Shown piece by piece: positions 7,623-15,678 of a stretch of DNA of 58,220 nt. The notes beneath the pieces were generated by a model that ran no database searches, had not been told where the DNA came from, and saw only the letters and a program-made list of their open reading frames with translations. The stretch covers positions 7,032 through 65,251 of the forward strand of contig DOQG01000063.1 in the NCBI GenBank assembly GCA_003512525.1, read 5' to 3'. The position numbers were made by a program, and so were the translations under genes. Position 1 is the first letter of the stretch; each line of letters starts with the position of its first letter. The stretch is from Oscillospiraceae bacterium. GTDB taxonomy: Bacteria > Bacillota > Clostridia > Oscillospirales > Ruminococcaceae.

Positions 7623-10397
7623 ATGGAGAATAAATATAAATTCAGGGACAGCTCATTGTCGTTTGATGAGCGTGTAAAGGATCTTTTATCAAGGCTTACG
7701 ATCGAGGAAAAGGCGGGACTGATGTCAAACCATATGGCGGCTGTACCTCGTCTTGATATAGGCGAGTGGTATGTCGGTGCTGAGGTGGCAAGGGGATATG
7801 TTTCAAGAAACCCCGATGAGCCTACTACCGTGTTTCCTCAGCCTATCGGGCTTTCGGGAACATTTGACACAGAGCTTATGGAAAAGGCGGGACTTGCGGC
7901 GGGCAAAGAAGCTCGGGTGCTGAACAAGCGCCACCCGAGCGGTCACCTTATGCTGTGGGGACCTACCGTTGACCTGTGCAGAAATCCGCTCTGGGGCAGA
8001 AATGAAGAGGGCTACGGCGAAGATCCGTTTCTGACAGGTGAAATGTCGGCGGCATATACTAAGGGGCTTGCGGACAGGCATGGTGAGTATTATCAGTCGA
8101 TACCGACATTGAAGCATTTCTGTGCAAACAATACGGAAAATGAGCGAGGAACGGCATCTTCCGATGTTGAGCCGAGAACGCTTAATGAATATTATTATGC
8201 GGCGTTTGAACGTCCTATAACCTGCGGAGGAGCGTACTCCATAATGGCGGCTTATAATGAGCTGTCGGGTGTGCCTGCTGTCATAAACCCCGATATACAG
8301 AATGTGCTGAAAGATAAGTGGGGGCTTGGCTTTGTCGTAACGGACGGCGGAGATTTTTCACAGAATGTTGTATTCCACGGTTACAGCACTTCTCATGCGG
8401 AAACGATAGCACTTGCAATAAAGAACGGCACAGATGTTCTGACCGACTGCGAAGATGTTGTTGCGGCATCGGTGCTGGAGGCGGTAAAGAGCGGACTTGT
8501 GTCGGAAAAGGATATCGACAAGGCGCTTTACAACAGTATGCTTGCGCGTTTCAGACTGGGCGAGTTTGATGAAAAGCACCCGTTCTCGGATATTGACGAA
8601 AGTGTGCTTGACTGCGATGAGCACAAAAAGCTCAATCGCCGTGCGGCGCTTGAACAGACGGTGTTACTTAAAAATGACGGTATATTGCCGCTTGATACAA
8701 ACAAGAGTGTTGCTGTGATAGGTCTTAACGGTAACTGTAATCTGATGGACTGGTACACGGGTTATTCGTCATACAATACGACTATACTTGACGGCATAAG
8801 CGGAAAATTTGCCGGTGCGATGTATGACAACGGCTGCGATCATGTAGTCATAAAGTCGGTGATGACAGGAAAGTACCTTGGTGTTGCCGATGATGATACA
8901 GTAAGCGCAATTTACGAAAAGGACGACCCGAGGGCGCTGTTTGAAAAGGCTGAATACGGTCATGACGAAACCACTTACCGCTCGCTTTACAATAACAGGT
9001 ACATAACCGAAAGTTCCTGCAAGTGCGACAGTGAGAGCACTTACCGCTGGTATTCGCAGGAAATCATGAAGCCGCAGAAGCACGGAGATAAGGTGCTGTA
9101 CCGCACATATTTCGGTAAGGCGCTCGGCGTTGATGAAAGCGGTAAGCTGACGCTTGTAAAACAGTTCGGACTCAGTGATAACAAGATATTTAGTGAAGAA
9201 ATTATTTCAGACGGTATAAGACGTGCGGCTAAGCTTGCAGAAAAGGCAGATTATGCGATAGTCTGCATAGGTAACGACCCGATGATAGTAGCGCGCGAAA
9301 TGTACGACAGGAAAACGCTTGCGCTCCCCGCACACGATTCGGCACTTGCGAGAGCGGTCTATGATGCTAACAATAACTGCGTACTGGCGCTTGTTTCAAG
9401 CTATCCGTTCGCTATATGCGAGGAGCAGGAGTATATGCCTGCGATAATCTACACGACCCATGCAGGTCCGGAGCTCGGCAATGCGTTTGCAAAGGTTATA
9501 GGCGGCGAATATTCACCTGCGGGCAGGCTGGCGCAGACGTGGTATAAAAGTGAATATGAGCTTGCTCCGATAGAAAGCTATGATATTATAGAAAACGAAA
9601 TGACATATCTTTATTATAAGGGAAAGCCGCTTTATCCGTTCGGCTATGGACTGAGCTACGCCAAATTTGAGTATTCGGATTTTGACGTAAGGGAAAACGG
9701 CGATGTTATAAGCGTGTCGCTTGATGTTGCAAATGTTTCTGAAACGGACAGTGACGAGGTAGTACAGATATATTTCCGTATGGAAGATCCGTCGGTCAAG
9801 CGTCCGCTGAAACAGCTCACAGCCTTTACGCGTGTGCATATAGAGGGTGGGCAGACACTGCGCGTTATGTTCGATATAAGCAAGTCGGAGCTTCGCTTCT
9901 ATGATGTCAGCCGTGAACGCTTTGCAATAGAGCAGGGACGATATACATTCATGGCAGGTGCTTCAAGCGAGGATATCAGGCTCACAAAAACTATTGATGC
10001 AGGCGGTGAAAAAATACCACCGAGAGAGCTTTGCAAGGGTATACCGGCAAAGAACTACGACGGTAAGTATAACACGAAAATGCAGTATAGTAAGAAGCTT
10101 GAAATGCACTATATGCTCGGCGGAGGACTTATCTACAACAACTGTGTGCTCGGTGATGCAACGAACATCGAGATAGTATGCGGCAGTCGGGTGAACGGCG
10201 GAAAAATAACCGTAAAATACGGCGGCAAAACGCTGTGCGAGGCTGAGGTAAAGCCCACGGTGGATATCACAAGGTTCGATACGGTGACAGTCAAGCTTGA
10301 CGGCGAGGTGCTTAAAGGAACAGACAGGGATAAGCCTGCGGTATTTGAGCTTTGGATGCCCGAACAGATCTACATACTGAGTTTCAGGGCTTATTGA
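7623..10397 (+). CDS. GH3 beta-glycosidase with inserted beta-trefoil-like domain
   Basis: A 924-residue family 3 glycoside hydrolase, likely a beta-glucosidase or beta-xylosidase. There is no signal peptide, so it should act on imported oligosaccharides. The N-terminal barrel (about 15-330) carries KHF at 164-166 and the nucleophile Asp241 in VVTDGGDF. The C-terminal GH3 domain begins near 340 and carries the likely acid/base Glu559 in EMYDRKTLALP. Between them, about residues 403-530 resemble a fascin/ricin-like trefoil (MTGKYLGV, FGKALGVDESGKL). A fibronectin-III-like domain (about 690-790) and a CBM6-like tail (about 820-924) follow. GGAGGAG precedes the ATG. The 3' end overlaps the convergent Crp/Fnr gene by 7 bases. 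Confidence 0.92.
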   Translation: MENKYKFRDSSLSFDERVKDLLSRLTIEEKAGLMSNHMAAVPRLDIGEWYVGAEVARGYVSRNPDEPTTVFPQPIGLSGTFDTELMEKAGLAAGKEARVLNKRHPSGHLMLWGPTVDLCRNPLWGRNEEGYGEDPFLTGEMSAAYTKGLADRHGEYYQSIPTLKHFCANNTENERGTASSDVEPRTLNEYYYAAFERPITCGGAYSIMAAYNELSGVPAVINPDIQNVLKDKWGLGFVVTDGGDFSQNVVFHGYSTSHAETIALAIKNGTDVLTDCEDVVAASVLEAVKSGLVSEKDIDKALYNSMLARFRLGEFDEKHPFSDIDESVLDCDEHKKLNRRAALEQTVLLKNDGILPLDTNKSVAVIGLNGNCNLMDWYTGYSSYNTTILDGISGKFAGAMYDNGCDHVVIKSVMTGKYLGVADDDTVSAIYEKDDPRALFEKAEYGHDETTYRSLYNNRYITESSCKCDSESTYRWYSQEIMKPQKHGDKVLYRTYFGKALGVDESGKLTLVKQFGLSDNKIFSEEIISDGIRRAAKLAEKADYAIVCIGNDPMIVAREMYDRKTLALPAHDSALARAVYDANNNCVLALVSSYPFAICEEQEYMPAIIYTTHAGPELGNAFAKVIGGEYSPAGRLAQTWYKSEYELAPIESYDIIENEMTYLYYKGKPLYPFGYGLSYAKFEYSDFDVRENGDVISVSLDVANVSETDSDEVVQIYFRMEDPSVKRPLKQLTAFTRVHIEGGQTLRVMFDISKSELRFYDVSRERFAIEQGRYTFMAGASSEDIRLTKTIDAGGEKIPPRELCKGIPAKNYDGKYNTKMQYSKKLEMHYMLGGGLIYNNCVLGDATNIEIVCGSRVNGGKITVKYGGKTLCEAEVKPTVDITRFDTVTVKLDGEVLKGTDRDKPAVFELWMPEQIYILSFRAY

Positions 10398-11077
10398 TCT
10401 TTATCAAGCCCGCAGTGGCATTTAAGCACGGTGAAGGTGTTTTTAACGACCTTTATGCGGCCTTCTTTTACAAGTTCGGACAGTCTGGCTGACATTGCAC
10501 TGCGTTCTACGCCGAGATAATCTGCCATAGAGCGGCGGTCGAGCGGCACAGTGAAGGTGTCGCTTCCGGCTTTCTTGGCTTCGTGGCTTAAGTACGCCAT
10601 TATCTTTTCCTTGGTGGTGCGCTTTGAGATGATCTCGACCTTGCGGTTGAGCATAAGCGCATTATCGGAAACGACTGTCAGCAGATTGCTTACAAACTGC
10701 GGATAAAACGGATATGACGACAGGGAGGACAGCTTGCCGTAATCAAGGAGCATAACGGTACAGTCGCTTGCGGCTTCTACGGTCACAGGAAGAAGTTTTA
10801 CGGCGGAGCAGGCAAACACTTCGGCAAAGCTCCCGCCCTGCCTTATCATGGCGGTAAGGTCGCGGTTGCCGTAATAATCCTCGCGGACGACCTGTACGCT
10901 TCCGGAAAGAACGATACCTATACTGTCGGAGGGGTCGCCCTCGCTCATAATTGTTTCGCCGGACTTTACGGTGACTGTCCTGCCTGAAAGCAGCTTTGCG
11001 CATAACGCAGTGTTTTCTGCCGACATATTACGGAATAATTTATTTTTTTGCAGAAGTGCGAGTGTTTTTTCGTCCAT
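10391..11077 (-). CDS. Crp/Fnr-family transcriptional regulator
   Basis: A 228-residue regulator with an N-terminal cyclic-nucleotide-binding-like barrel (about 10-125, with GETIMSEGDPSDSIGIVLSG) and a C-terminal Crp-type winged helix (about 145-220, RRSMADYLGVERSAMSARLSE). There is no N-terminal Cys cluster like that of oxygen-sensing Fnr, so haem, nucleotide or another small ligand is possible. AGGAGG precedes the ATG by four bases. The gene faces the GH3 gene. Hcp and rubrerythrin genes in this window are the type often controlled by such regulators, but that link is inference. Confidence 0.9.
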   Translation of the reverse strand: MDEKTLALLQKNKLFRNMSAENTALCAKLLSGRTVTVKSGETIMSEGDPSDSIGIVLSGSVQVVREDYYGNRDLTAMIRQGGSFAEVFACSAVKLLPVTVEAASDCTVMLLDYGKLSSLSSYPFYPQFVSNLLTVVSDNALMLNRKVEIISKRTTKEKIMAYLSHEAKKAGSDTFTVPLDRRSMADYLGVERSAMSARLSELVKEGRIKVVKNTFTVLKCHCGLDKDQ

Positions 11078-11126
11078 AGAACCTCCTGTTGAAGCTTAAG
11101 CGGCGATAAAGCATATTCTGCCGATA

Positions 11127-11155
11127 ATGATATAACTTATGCGCGAAAAAGTCAA
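11127..11155 (-). promoter_or_regulatory. promoter of the Crp/Fnr gene
   Basis: On the minus strand, TTGACT (11155-11150), 17 bases, TATCAT (11132-11127). Confidence 0.65.
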
Positions 11156-11198
11156 ATATTTTTGTTTTGTTCACAGCTGTTCCGAGCTGTAGGTATAC

Positions 11199-11227
11199 TT
11201 GACTTATTGCGAATAATGTAATATAAT
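11199..11227 (+). promoter_or_regulatory. promoter of the transketolase operon
   Basis: TTGACT (11199-11204), 17 bases, TATAAT (11222-11227), about 60 bases before the first start codon. Confidence 0.8.
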
Positions 11228-11287
11228 ATTTAAGAACGACTAAACGAAAAAGGCGAAGCACAGCTTTGCCCGGAAAGGACCATTAAA

Positions 11288-12130
11288 ATGGATGCAACTT
11301 TAAAAAAGCAGCTTGAGATAACTGCCACCAAGGTCAGAATGGGTGTTATCGAGGGCGTTTACAATGCTAAGTCGGGACATCCCGGCGGATCGCTTTCGGT
11401 AGCTGATGTACTCACATATCTCTACTTTGCAAAGATGAATGTAGATCCTAAAAATCCTCAGATGCCCGAGCGTGACAGACTTGTACTGTCAAAGGGACAC
11501 ACAGCTCCCGCTCTGTACTCTGTACTTGCTAACCGCGGATTTTTCCCTGTAGAAGATTTAAAGACACTCCGTCATATAGGTTCAAAGCTTCAGGGTCACC
11601 CTGTTATGAACAAAGTCCCCGGCGTTGATATGAGCACAGGCTCACTCGGACAGGGCATTTCAGCCGCTTGCGGTATGGCTCTTTCCGGTAAGCTGTCAAA
11701 TGAATTTTACAAGGTATACGCTGTACTCGGCGACGGCGAAATTGAAGAAGGTCAGGTATGGGAGGCTGCTATGTTTGCGGCTCATTACCAGCTTGACAAT
11801 CTTGTAGCTGTAGTTGACAACAACGGACTTCAGATAGACGGCAGAATAAGCGATGTAATGTCACCCTATCCTATTGACGAGAAGTTCAGGGCTTTCGGCT
11901 GGCACGTTATAACAATAGACGCACATGATTTTGACGCTATCGAAAAGGCTTTCGCAGAGGCAGAAAAGATCTCGGGACAGCCTACGGTGATCATACAGAA
12001 GAGCGTAAAGGGCAAGGGCGTTTCCTTTATGGAGGATCAGGTATCATGGCACGGCACAGCTCCCAATGAAGAGCAGTACAACCAGGCTATGACAGAACTT
12101 AAGGCTCATCTTGCCGAGCTTGAAAAGTAA
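11288..12130 (+). CDS. transketolase, N-terminal (thiamine-diphosphate) subunit
   Basis: A 280-residue protein corresponding to the N-terminal third of transketolase. It binds thiamine diphosphate and Mg2+ through GDGEIEEGQVWEAA (about 148-161) and VVDNNGLQIDG, with SGHPGGSLS near 29-37. With the next gene it forms the two-subunit enzyme common in clostridia and archaea, moving two-carbon units between pentose phosphates and glycolytic sugars. AAAGGA precedes the ATG. It is the first gene of a two-gene operon. Confidence 0.96.
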   Translation: MDATLKKQLEITATKVRMGVIEGVYNAKSGHPGGSLSVADVLTYLYFAKMNVDPKNPQMPERDRLVLSKGHTAPALYSVLANRGFFPVEDLKTLRHIGSKLQGHPVMNKVPGVDMSTGSLGQGISAACGMALSGKLSNEFYKVYAVLGDGEIEEGQVWEAAMFAAHYQLDNLVAVVDNNGLQIDGRISDVMSPYPIDEKFRAFGWHVITIDAHDFDAIEKAFAEAEKISGQPTVIIQKSVKGKGVSFMEDQVSWHGTAPNEEQYNQAMTELKAHLAELEK

Positions 12131-12151
12131 TCGGAAAGGAAACGTATTAAA

Positions 12152-13087
12152 ATGGAGAAAAAAGCAACCCGTGAAAGCTACGGCGAAGCTCTTGTAATGC
12201 TCGCTGAAAAGAGAAACGATCTCGTAGTTTTAGACGCAGACCTTGCGGCTGCAACAAAGACAGGTATATTCAAGAAGGCATATCCCGACCGCTTCTTTGA
12301 CTGCGGTATAGCAGAAGCAAATATGATGGGCGTTGCCGCAGGTATCGCTACTACAGGCAAGCTCGTATTCGCAAGCACATTTGCTATGTTTGCGGCAGGC
12401 AGAGCTTATGAAATACTCAGAAACAGCATAGGCTATCCTCATCTGAACGTTAAGATCGGCGCTACACACGCAGGTATTTCCGTTGGTGAGGACGGTGCTA
12501 CACACCAGTGCAACGAGGATATCGCGCTTATGCGTACAATACCCGGCATGACGGTAATCAACCCCGCCGATGATGTTGAGGCTAAGGCGGCTGTACTCGC
12601 TATGGCAGACTATGTAGGACCTACCTATATGAGATTCGGCAGACTTGCCGCTCCTATCTTCAACGATAAGGACACATATAAGTTTGAGCTTGGAAAGGGC
12701 GTACAGCTCCGTGACGGCGACGATATAACGATCGTTGCTACAGGTCTTATGGTAGCTCAGGCACTTGAAGCGGCTGACGCACTCAAGGGTCAGGGTATCA
12801 ATGCCCGTGTGATAAACATACACACGATAAAGCCCATTGACAAGGATATTATAATCAAGGCGGCAAAGGAAACAGGAAAGATAGTTACTGTTGAAGAACA
12901 CAGCATAATAGGCGGTTTAGGAAGTGCCGTTTGCGATGTTCTTTGCGAGAACTATCCCGTTCCCGTTACAAAGATCGGTGTTATGGATACATTCGGTCAT
13001 TCGGGTCCTGCGGCAGCATTGCTTGAAGAATTCGGCTTATGTGCGGATAATATTGCTAATACCGTTAAGAAGGTTTTAGGTAAATAA
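12152..13087 (+). CDS. transketolase, C-terminal subunit
   Basis: A 311-residue partner of the preceding gene, with the pyrimidine-binding and C-terminal transketolase domains. RESYGEALVMLAEKR opens the pyrimidine domain, FDCGIAEANMMGVAAGIA includes the glutamate that activates the cofactor, and TVEEHSIIGGLGSAV belongs to the C-terminal domain. Spacing from the first subunit is 21 bases with GGAAAGGA before the ATG. A strong terminator follows. Confidence 0.96.
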   Translation: MEKKATRESYGEALVMLAEKRNDLVVLDADLAAATKTGIFKKAYPDRFFDCGIAEANMMGVAAGIATTGKLVFASTFAMFAAGRAYEILRNSIGYPHLNVKIGATHAGISVGEDGATHQCNEDIALMRTIPGMTVINPADDVEAKAAVLAMADYVGPTYMRFGRLAAPIFNDKDTYKFELGKGVQLRDGDDITIVATGLMVAQALEAADALKGQGINARVINIHTIKPIDKDIIIKAAKETGKIVTVEEHSIIGGLGSAVCDVLCENYPVPVTKIGVMDTFGHSGPAAALLEEFGLCADNIANTVKKVLGK

Positions 13088-13400
13088 TTTTTTGAGCCAC
13101 CGCTTTTGCGGTGGCTTTTTTAAAAAACGATTTTTGCGGATAAGCTGATTTGATCTTGTGTGATACTGTAAAGCACAAAATCCGTTAAAGGCAGGAATGA
13201 TTTTAAGCGCTTGGCAGACAGATTGCAAGGCTTGCGGTAATGAAGGCGGTTGATGTAACGGGAGGGGCAAGCAAGGCAAGGATGCAAAACCATACAAGCA
13301 CACACATACCCTCGCCATACGAAAAAATAATGTGATTGCTGATATTTACGGACTTTGTGAATGGTACAAAGATAGAAACGATTTTAAAGGGGGTGGGAAT
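13088..13400. other. gene-free stretch before the U32-like gene
   Basis: Apart from the terminator at 13096-13121 I see no gene, clear promoter or strong structure. The sequence GAAACGATTT at 13375-13384 resembles the core of the elements in the GH3 and mannanase promoters, but this may be chance. Confidence 0.5.
13096..13121 (+). terminator. terminator of the transketolase operon
   Basis: Perfect 8-bp stem GCCACCGC/GCGGTGGC with a four-base T loop, followed by six T. Confidence 0.92.
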
Positions 13401-14324
13401 ATGACGCAGGAAACTTACGAAAAATGTGACGGGACGGCATATTTCCACCTCCCCGGTCTGTTTGAGTTTTACGGGCTGTACAGCCTGTTTCTGCCTTTAT
13501 TCTATAATCACAGGGAGTATTTTTACGACCGGTGCGAGATAGGCTCGATATACGGCGCTCCTGCGGATTGTCTGTGGGGCGGCGGACGTGTGGGGTTCGG
13601 TGATGATGAGGCTGAAAAGGTGCTTCAGCTTACACAGAAGTACGGCATTTCCGCAAGGCTCACGTTCAGCAATTCTCTTATAAAACAAGAGCATCTTTCG
13701 GACAGAAAGTGCAACAGGCTGTGCGAGATGTTCAGCGAAAGCACAGCGGCGCCAAACGGCGTTATAATCTGTTCGGACTTGTTGCTTGAATATATATGGA
13801 ATAATTATCCGGGTCTGTATTTTGTATCATCGACCACAAAGGTTCTGACGGATTTTATACAGCTTGAAAAAGAGCTTAGCCGTGAGGATTTTCGCTTTGT
13901 TGTACCGGATTTCAGGCTTAACAAAGCTTTTGACAAGCTGGGTACGCTTACCGAAAGGCAGAAAAGCAAGGTGGAATTTCTGTGCAACGAATGCTGTTAT
14001 TTCGGCTGTACTGACAGGAAAAGCTGTTATGAAAATGTCAGCCGTAAAAGTCTATGTGAGGATTGCGAGGATTTTATATGCCGTTCTCCCGGCGGTAACG
14101 AGGGGTACAAGTTTTCAAAGGCTATGGAAAACCCTGCGTTCATCGGAACGGACGATATTGAAAATACCTATCTGCCGATGGGGTTCAATCAGTTCAAGAT
14201 AGAGGGCAGGGGGCTTGGCAGTGCGGTAGTGCTTGAATTTCTGCTGTACTATATGACAAAGCCGGAATACCGGCTGAAAGTAAGAGAAGAAATATATCTT
14301 GACAGTATGCTTGATCTTTTCTGA
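13401..14324 (+). CDS. U32-peptidase-like Cys-rich hypothetical protein
   Basis: A 307-residue soluble protein. The layout resembles U32-type TIM-barrel proteins: alternating strands and helices (KYGISARLTFSNSL, PNGVIICSDLLLEYI, FVVPDFRLNK) and then a Cys-rich segment around residues 195-235 with CNECCYFGC followed by spaced Cys (SCYE, LCEDCEDFIC). In the U32/UbiU group such Cys bind an Fe-S cluster. The end MGFNQFKIEGRG is also U32-like. The ATG at 13401 follows a GGGGGTGG ribosome site; an upstream ATG at 13332 lacks one. It leads an apparent operon with a phosphatase and a DUF7662-like protein. The function is unknown; a peptidase or RNA-hydroxylation role cannot be claimed. Confidence 0.6.
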   Translation: MTQETYEKCDGTAYFHLPGLFEFYGLYSLFLPLFYNHREYFYDRCEIGSIYGAPADCLWGGGRVGFGDDEAEKVLQLTQKYGISARLTFSNSLIKQEHLSDRKCNRLCEMFSESTAAPNGVIICSDLLLEYIWNNYPGLYFVSSTTKVLTDFIQLEKELSREDFRFVVPDFRLNKAFDKLGTLTERQKSKVEFLCNECCYFGCTDRKSCYENVSRKSLCEDCEDFICRSPGGNEGYKFSKAMENPAFIGTDDIENTYLPMGFNQFKIEGRGLGSAVVLEFLLYYMTKPEYRLKVREEIYLDSMLDLF

Positions 14325-14348
14325 TAAAGCGTTACACGGAGGATTTTA

Positions 14349-14900
14349 ATGCTATACATAATGCGACACGGTAAAACCGAGTGGAATAAAAAGAAAAAAT
14401 TACAGGGCAGGACGGATATTCCGCTGTGCCGTGAGGGAATAGAAATGGCGGAAAAGGCACGGGAGGAATATAAGGACGTGCATCTTGATATTTGCTACTG
14501 TTCGCCGCTTATCCGTGCAAGGAAAACAGCCGAGATATTGCTCGAGGGCAGAAATGTGCCGATAGTAACGGACGACAGGCTGAAGGAAATGTGCTTCGGG
14601 GAATATGAGGGTATCGAGAACAGCTTCAGTATTCCCGACTGTCCGATAAACTTACTGTTTTTCCACCCCGAGCAGTATACAAGCTCTATAGGCGGGGCGG
14701 AAACATTTGACGAGCTGTTTGGCAGAACGGGCGAATTTCTTGACGAGGTAATCTATCCGCAGATAAAAGAGGGCAAGGATATTCTGATAGTCGGACACGG
14801 TGCGATGAACGCAAGCATTGTGTGCCGGATAAAGAATTTGCCTGTATCCGAGTTCTGGAGCGCGGGACTGGATCAGTGCAAGATGATGAGGCTTTTGTAA
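14349..14900 (+). CDS. histidine phosphatase family protein
   Basis: A 183-residue phosphoglycerate-mutase-like phosphatase. The catalytic RHG is at residues 6-8 (IMRHGKTEWN), the second Arg in PLIRARKTAE, the acid in LKEMCFGEYEG, and the second His in IVGHGAMN. The substrate is unknown; members act on sugar phosphates, cobalamin precursors or nucleotides. GGAGG is 6-7 bases before the ATG. It lies 24 bases after the U32-like gene and 8 bases before the next gene, so the three are likely co-transcribed. Confidence 0.92.
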   Translation: MLYIMRHGKTEWNKKKKLQGRTDIPLCREGIEMAEKAREEYKDVHLDICYCSPLIRARKTAEILLEGRNVPIVTDDRLKEMCFGEYEGIENSFSIPDCPINLLFFHPEQYTSSIGGAETFDELFGRTGEFLDEVIYPQIKEGKDILIVGHGAMNASIVCRIKNLPVSEFWSAGLDQCKMMRLL

Positions 14901-14908
14901 GGAGATAT

Positions 14909-15112
14909 ATGAGCAAGTACGATTCTTTGTGGGAGTATATCGGGAAATGTGAAGAGCCTGAAATTATGCTGACTTACGAAGAGATAGAGAAGATATGCGG
15001 TGTGCCGATAGATCATTCCTTTCTGACGTATAAGAAAGAACTGAGCGGCTATGGGTATGCTGTAAAGAAAATATCGATGAAGAATAAGACGGTGAGGTTT
15101 AGCAAGGTGTAA
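14909..15112 (+). CDS. small DUF7662-like protein
   Basis: A 67-residue protein that starts MSKYDSLWEYI and contains LTYEEIEKICG and VKKISMKNKTVRF. The pattern (KYD.L..Y, LT.EEIE.I.G, then a V.F end) matches the DUF7662 family of small proteins. The ATG at 14909 has AAGGAG four bases upstream, a strong site, and begins 8 bases after the phosphatase stop, so the longer upstream frame is not the real protein. No molecular role is known. Confidence 0.75.
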   Translation: MSKYDSLWEYIGKCEEPEIMLTYEEIEKICGVPIDHSFLTYKKELSGYGYAVKKISMKNKTVRFSKV

Positions 15113-15241
15113 AAACGTTGTCGTCATACGGAGATCCCGAAAAAGGATTTTTGCGTAACGCTTGGGCAAAAATGCGGTTTAACCGTCTGCGGCTTTCTTT
15201 CATAAACTGGCGATAAGCGAGGAAATGAAGGAGGCGTTTAT

Positions 15242-15469
15242 GTGAGAAGTCTGGCACAGCTTGAAATGAATGAAAATTGCAGGGTAGAAAGGCTGTTACT
15301 TGCAGGAGATATGAAAAGAAGGCTTATGGATCTCGGCTTTACAAAAGGAACAACAGTCACCTGCGTGTTGTGCGGTAGCGGAATAAAGGCATATCTTGTA
15401 AGAGGTGCGGTAATTGCACTCAGAAACGAGGACGCAGATAAAGTACCGGTAAGTGAAATAAAAAATTAA
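15242..15469 (+). CDS. feoA: FeoA-domain protein
   Basis: A 75-residue SH3-like FeoA protein with the usual RRLMDLGFTKGTTVTCV core and a C-terminal ALRNEDADKVPVSEI strand. FeoA proteins assist the FeoB ferrous-iron transporter at the membrane. GTG start with GGAGG seven bases upstream. No feoB follows; the next gene is pyrC from its own promoter. It may therefore act with a distant FeoB or serve another role. Confidence 0.85.
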   Translation: MRSLAQLEMNENCRVERLLLAGDMKRRLMDLGFTKGTTVTCVLCGSGIKAYLVRGAVIALRNEDADKVPVSEIKN

Positions 15470-15487
15470 AAAAATTTCGTAAACTTG

Positions 15488-15516
15488 TAGACAAACGGCA
15501 GAAAATATAGTATAAT
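15488..15516 (+). promoter_or_regulatory. promoter of the pyrimidine operon
   Basis: TAGACA (15488-15493), 17 bases, TATAAT (15511-15516). The predicted leader before pyrC is about 155 bases. Confidence 0.75.
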
Positions 15517-15612
15517 AAAATGACTATGGAAATAGGCGAGGGTGTGCGATACAGATATTAGCATATCTTTCGTAAAATGGGATCTTTTATCTGCTAAGGG
15601 CGGATATGAATT

Positions 15613-15655
15613 AAAGCCGTGTTTTTCATCGTCAAGGAAGAAAGACACGGCTTTT
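15613..15655 (+). terminator. leader hairpin before pyrC, possible attenuator
   Basis: Perfect 9-bp arms AAAGCCGTG (15613-15621) and CACGGCTTT (15646-15654) with a 24-base loop, followed by only a few T. It lies in the leader 24 bases before the pyrC start. Upstream AGATAT-TAGC-ATATCT is a second small hairpin. I see no clear PyrR-binding motif, so the regulator is open. Confidence 0.5.
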
Positions 15656-15678
15656 GTGCAGAATTGCGAGGTGCTGTA

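Noticed and set aside
12230..12901. Long minus-strand frame (223 codons) within the transketolase C subunit gene
   Set aside because: It lies wholly in the antisense of a well-conserved gene, is Cys/Tyr-rich in the manner of antisense frames, and has no supporting start signal.
13122..13331. Small RNA gene between transketolase and the U32-like gene
   Set aside because: No promoter, stable fold or terminator could be made out by eye.
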